Source: Candidatus Omnitrophota bacterium (GTDB lineage: Bacteria > Omnitrophota > Gorgyraeia > Zapsychrales > JANLHA01). Taken from it: a DNA stretch of 7,145 bases. Position numbers and translations under genes: made by a program. The stretch's first letter is position 1. Each line of letters opens with the position of its first letter. The DNA is taken from the NCBI GenBank assembly GCA_023247815.1, contig JAHFFS010000077.1:1-7145 (forward strand), read 5' to 3'. Shown piece after piece: positions 5,279 through 7,145 of this stretch. Below the pieces are notes generated by a model that had not been told where the DNA came from, searched no databases, and saw only the letters and a program-made list of their open reading frames with translations.

Positions 5279-6412
5279 TTATCCGTCGGTGTTAAGCGGT
5301 TCGTTACGATACGCCGCTAAAAAATCCTTCTGAAACTCCGCGAAGCTGCCAGCCTTGATCGCTTTACGGATATCCACTAACAGTTGGATGTAAAAATGCA
5401 CATTGTGATAAGAAACCAATCGCAATCCTAGGATTTCACCGGCCTTAATCAAATGCCGCAAATAGCCACGAGAAAAATTCTGACAAACCTGGCAACCGCA
5501 CTGTTCATCAAGCGGCCGAAGGTCTTTTGTGAATTCCGCGTTCAGTATAATGATTCTGCCCTTCCTTGTAAAGGCTGAGCCATGACGGCCGTAACGGGTC
5601 GGGATCACCGTATCAAACATATCGATGCCCTCACCAACGGCACGCACAATCTGGTCGGGCAAACCGATCCCCATCAAATAACGTGGGTAATTTTCTGGCA
5701 GATATGGCATGGTCTGGTCAATCGCCGTAAACATCAACGGCACCGACTCTCCAACGCTGACACCACCGATGGCGTATCCGGAAAACCCGATTCCTGTGAT
5801 CTGCCGGGCCGACAGTTCACGAAGATCCGCGTACGTCGAACCCTGAATGATCCCAAACAAAAGTTGACCGCGGTCCGGCAGACCAGCAAAGGCCTCTTTG
5901 GAACGCATCGCCCATTGGGTTGTCCGTCTCACCGACTCTTCAGCCATTTCGCGATCACAAGGGAACGGCGCGCAATCATCCAGCGGCATGATCATGTCCG
6001 AACCCAAGACATTCTCAATCTCCATCACCTTTTCCGGCGTAAACAAATGCCGGCTCCCGTCGATATGAGATTGGAACTCAACACCTTGATCACTCATTTT
6101 TCTCAATTTTGATAAGCTGAAAACCTGATACCCGCCGCTGTCAGTCAAGATCACCCGGTCCCAATTCATAAATTCGTGCAGCCCGCCGTAATGCTTGATG
6201 ACCTCCATACCCGGACGCAAATAAAGATGATAAGTGTTGGAAAGCACAATCCCCGACCCCATTTCCTTCAAATCCAAACTGGACAAGCCCTTGACCGTCG
6301 CGTTAGTACCGACGGGCATAAAAAACGGCGTTTCCAATTTGCCATGGGCCGTGGTCAAAATACCCAGCCGTGCTTTGGTTTTGTGATCCGTTTTTAATAA
6401 TTGAAAATTCAT
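5279..6412 (-). CDS. tgt: Queuine tRNA-ribosyltransferase (tRNA-guanine transglycosylase)
   Basis: Bacterial Tgt exchanges guanine-34 for preQ1 in tRNAs with GUN anticodons (Asp, Asn, His, Tyr), the first tRNA-level step of queuosine formation. The 377-residue protein is full length. It has TPFFMPVGTNATVKG (28-42), the acid/base Asp91 in ILTDSGGYQVFSL (88-100), GIIQGS (187-192), AIGGVSVGE (214-222), the DMFDTVIPTR segment (264-273) that includes the nucleophilic aspartate, and the zinc site Cys305, Cys307, Cys310 and His336. PTRYGRHG replaces the more usual PTRNxRNG. The start is ATG at 6412, with GAGAG four bases upstream. It lies downstream of queA, the enzyme acting next in the pathway. 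The yajC-secDF genes that often follow tgt are absent; trmD follows instead. Confidence 0.98.
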   Translation of the reverse strand: MNFQLLKTDHKTKARLGILTTAHGKLETPFFMPVGTNATVKGLSSLDLKEMGSGIVLSNTYHLYLRPGMEVIKHYGGLHEFMNWDRVILTDSGGYQVFSLSKLRKMSDQGVEFQSHIDGSRHLFTPEKVMEIENVLGSDMIMPLDDCAPFPCDREMAEESVRRTTQWAMRSKEAFAGLPDRGQLLFGIIQGSTYADLRELSARQITGIGFSGYAIGGVSVGESVPLMFTAIDQTMPYLPENYPRYLMGIGLPDQIVRAVGEGIDMFDTVIPTRYGRHGSAFTRKGRIIILNAEFTKDLRPLDEQCGCQVCQNFSRGYLRHLIKAGEILGLRLVSYHNVHFYIQLLVDIRKAIKAGSFAEFQKDFLAAYRNEPLNTDG

Positions 6413-6434
6413 CTGACTCTCTTGGAGCGTTTCG

Positions 6435-6476
6435 AACTCCCGGGGTCTAACCCCCGGGGTTCAACCCCGGGGGTTG
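6435..6476 (-). repeat. Three tandem 14-bp near-palindromes forming a strong GC hairpin
   Basis: Three adjacent 14-bp units read AACTCCCGGGGTCT, AACCCCCGGGGTTC and AACCCCGGGGGTTG. Each is nearly self-complementary. Units two and three pair as a perfect 12-bp stem (6449-6460 with 6464-6475) around a three-base loop. This fills most of the 79-base gap between queA and tgt. No U-run follows, so Rho-independent termination is not supported. It could slow polymerase, mark RNA processing, or be an intergenic palindromic repeat family. Confidence 0.7.
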
Positions 6477-6491
6477 CACCTAGGATTAGTA

Positions 6492-7145
6492 TCACACGAT
6501 CAACATCGCATCGCCATAACTGTAAAAGCGGTACTTCTGTTGAATCGCCTCTTGATAGGCCCGCTTGATCAAATCCGACGAACCAAAGGCATAAACCAAC
6601 ATCAACAACGAACTTAAGGGTAAATGAAAATTGGTCAATAAGCAATCGGTCAATCGAAAATCATATCCAGGAAAAATGAAAAGATTCGTTTCTCCTCGGA
6701 ACTTACCTTGAAGGCCCACTGTTTCTAAAACGCGGCAGCTGGTCGTACCCACGGCCACGATCTTTCGTTTCTGCTGCTTTGCTTGTTTGATTTTTTGATA
6801 AACCGAATTGGACATTGAAAACTGCTCGGTATGCATGAGATGCTGACGGATGTCTGGTGCCGTGATCAGTTTGAAGGTCGCGTGATTGATATGCAACGTG
6901 GCCTGGCCGAATTTATGCCCCTGCCGTTTCAATTGCCGGATGTGCTGTTCGGTAAAATGCAGCCCTGCCGTCGGAGCGGCAACGGATCCGGCATAGCGGG
7001 CGTAAACGGTCTGATTAAATTCCCAATCTTGTGAATCATCCGCCCGTTTGATATACGGAGGAAGCGGCATATGCCCAATTTTCTTAAGATCGCTGGCCAC
7101 ATCTTTCCGGTTGAATCGAATGAGACGCTGTTGTGGATCAATAAC
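6492..7145 (-). CDS. queA: S-adenosylmethionine:tRNA ribosyltransferase-isomerase, C-terminal part (runs off window edge)
   Basis: QueA moves the ribosyl group of S-adenosylmethionine onto preQ1-modified tRNA and isomerises it to epoxyqueuosine, the step after Tgt. The window holds the last 217 residues; the frame remains open to the edge, so the GTG at 7100 is internal and not the start. Motifs are GHMPLPPYI, an NQTVYARYAGSVAAPTAGLHFT block, GTTSCRVLE, FIFPGYDFRLTDCLLTNFHLP and the terminal YRFYSYGDAMLIV. One oddity is a segment reading HINHATF where the QueAs I recall have HVGxGTF, so two conserved glycines are replaced by Asn and Ala. The stop (TGA) is followed by the palindromic array and tgt. 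Both genes are in the queuosine pathway, so co-transcription is expected. Confidence 0.97.
   Translation of the reverse strand, partial: VIDPQQRLIRFNRKDVASDLKKIGHMPLPPYIKRADDSQDWEFNQTVYARYAGSVAAPTAGLHFTEQHIRQLKRQGHKFGQATLHINHATFKLITAPDIRQHLMHTEQFSMSNSVYQKIKQAKQQKRKIVAVGTTSCRVLETVGLQGKFRGETNLFIFPGYDFRLTDCLLTNFHLPLSSLLMLVYAFGSSDLIKRAYQEAIQQKYRFYSYGDAMLIV

Noticed and set aside
5582..6112. Plus-strand ORF of 176 codons opposite tgt
   Set aside because: It is long but is fully antisense to an intact Tgt with all catalytic and zinc residues; its composition is typical of a complementary frame.
6421..6450. tRNA T-arm-like sequence (TTCGAA within GGAG...CTCC)
   Set aside because: The stem pairing around the loop fails for a five-base T-stem, and no acceptor, D or anticodon arms are found nearby.
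6435..6476. CRISPR-like array
   Set aside because: The units abut with no spacers and are only 14 bp, so it is a tandem palindrome and not CRISPR.
6413..6491. preQ1 riboswitch in the queA-tgt gap
   Set aside because: The gap holds only the GC palindromes; no preQ1 aptamer-like pseudoknot with an A-rich tail is visible.
6492..7100. queA starting at the GTG at 7100
   Set aside because: The frame remains open to the window edge, and the missing N-terminal half lies beyond it, so this GTG is an internal valine codon.

Overview
This window is a dense run of bacterial genes, all read from the minus strand, so transcription runs from high to low coordinates. The organism is a bacterium of mid-range GC that uses ATG, GTG and TTG starts. 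Signature proteins (ribosomal protein L19, TrmD, Tgt, QueA) rule out Archaea and plasmid origin. A reduced-operon lineage such as the Omnitrophota/Elusimicrobia side of the tree fits the gene mixture, but this is only an impression; a phylum cannot be fixed from the sequence alone.

In transcriptional order: (1) a tRNA anticodon-loop modification block, queA (3' part, cut by the window edge), tgt and trmD, making queuosine at position 34 and m1G at position 37. Between queA and tgt lies a GC-rich array of three 14-bp palindromic units. (2) A near-consensus sigma70-type promoter (4527-4555) in the trmD-rplS gap, with a strong Shine-Dalgarno, starts rplS-rnhB-yraN. (3) A one-carbon folate pair: an FchA-type methenyl-THF cyclohydrolase followed by FolD. 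A possible 24-codon ORF sits between yraN and fchA, overlapping both. Two inverted repeats fill the AT-rich fchA-folD gap. (4) A protein with the fold of NirB/rubredoxin-reductase-type flavin oxidoreductases but eroded dinucleotide-binding motifs. (5) The 5' end of an exported TPR protein, running off the low-coordinate edge.

The most notable reading is that FolD, normally both dehydrogenase and cyclohydrolase, carries Gln, His and Glu at the positions of E. coli Lys54, Gln98 and Asp121, the residues tied to cyclohydrolase chemistry and folate binding. The gene directly upstream encodes an independent cyclohydrolase family member. The simplest model is a division of labour: FolD oxidises methylene-THF and FchA performs the methenyl/formyl step. 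That FchA is itself short at its C-terminus, ending inside an inverted repeat, and FolD is followed by a degenerate flavoprotein, which makes this folate end of the cluster the part worth a second look. The rest (L19, RNase HII, YraN, TrmD, Tgt) is ordinary housekeeping. The window has no intergenic stretch longer than about 110 bases and shows no rRNA, tRNA, CRISPR or insertion sequence.
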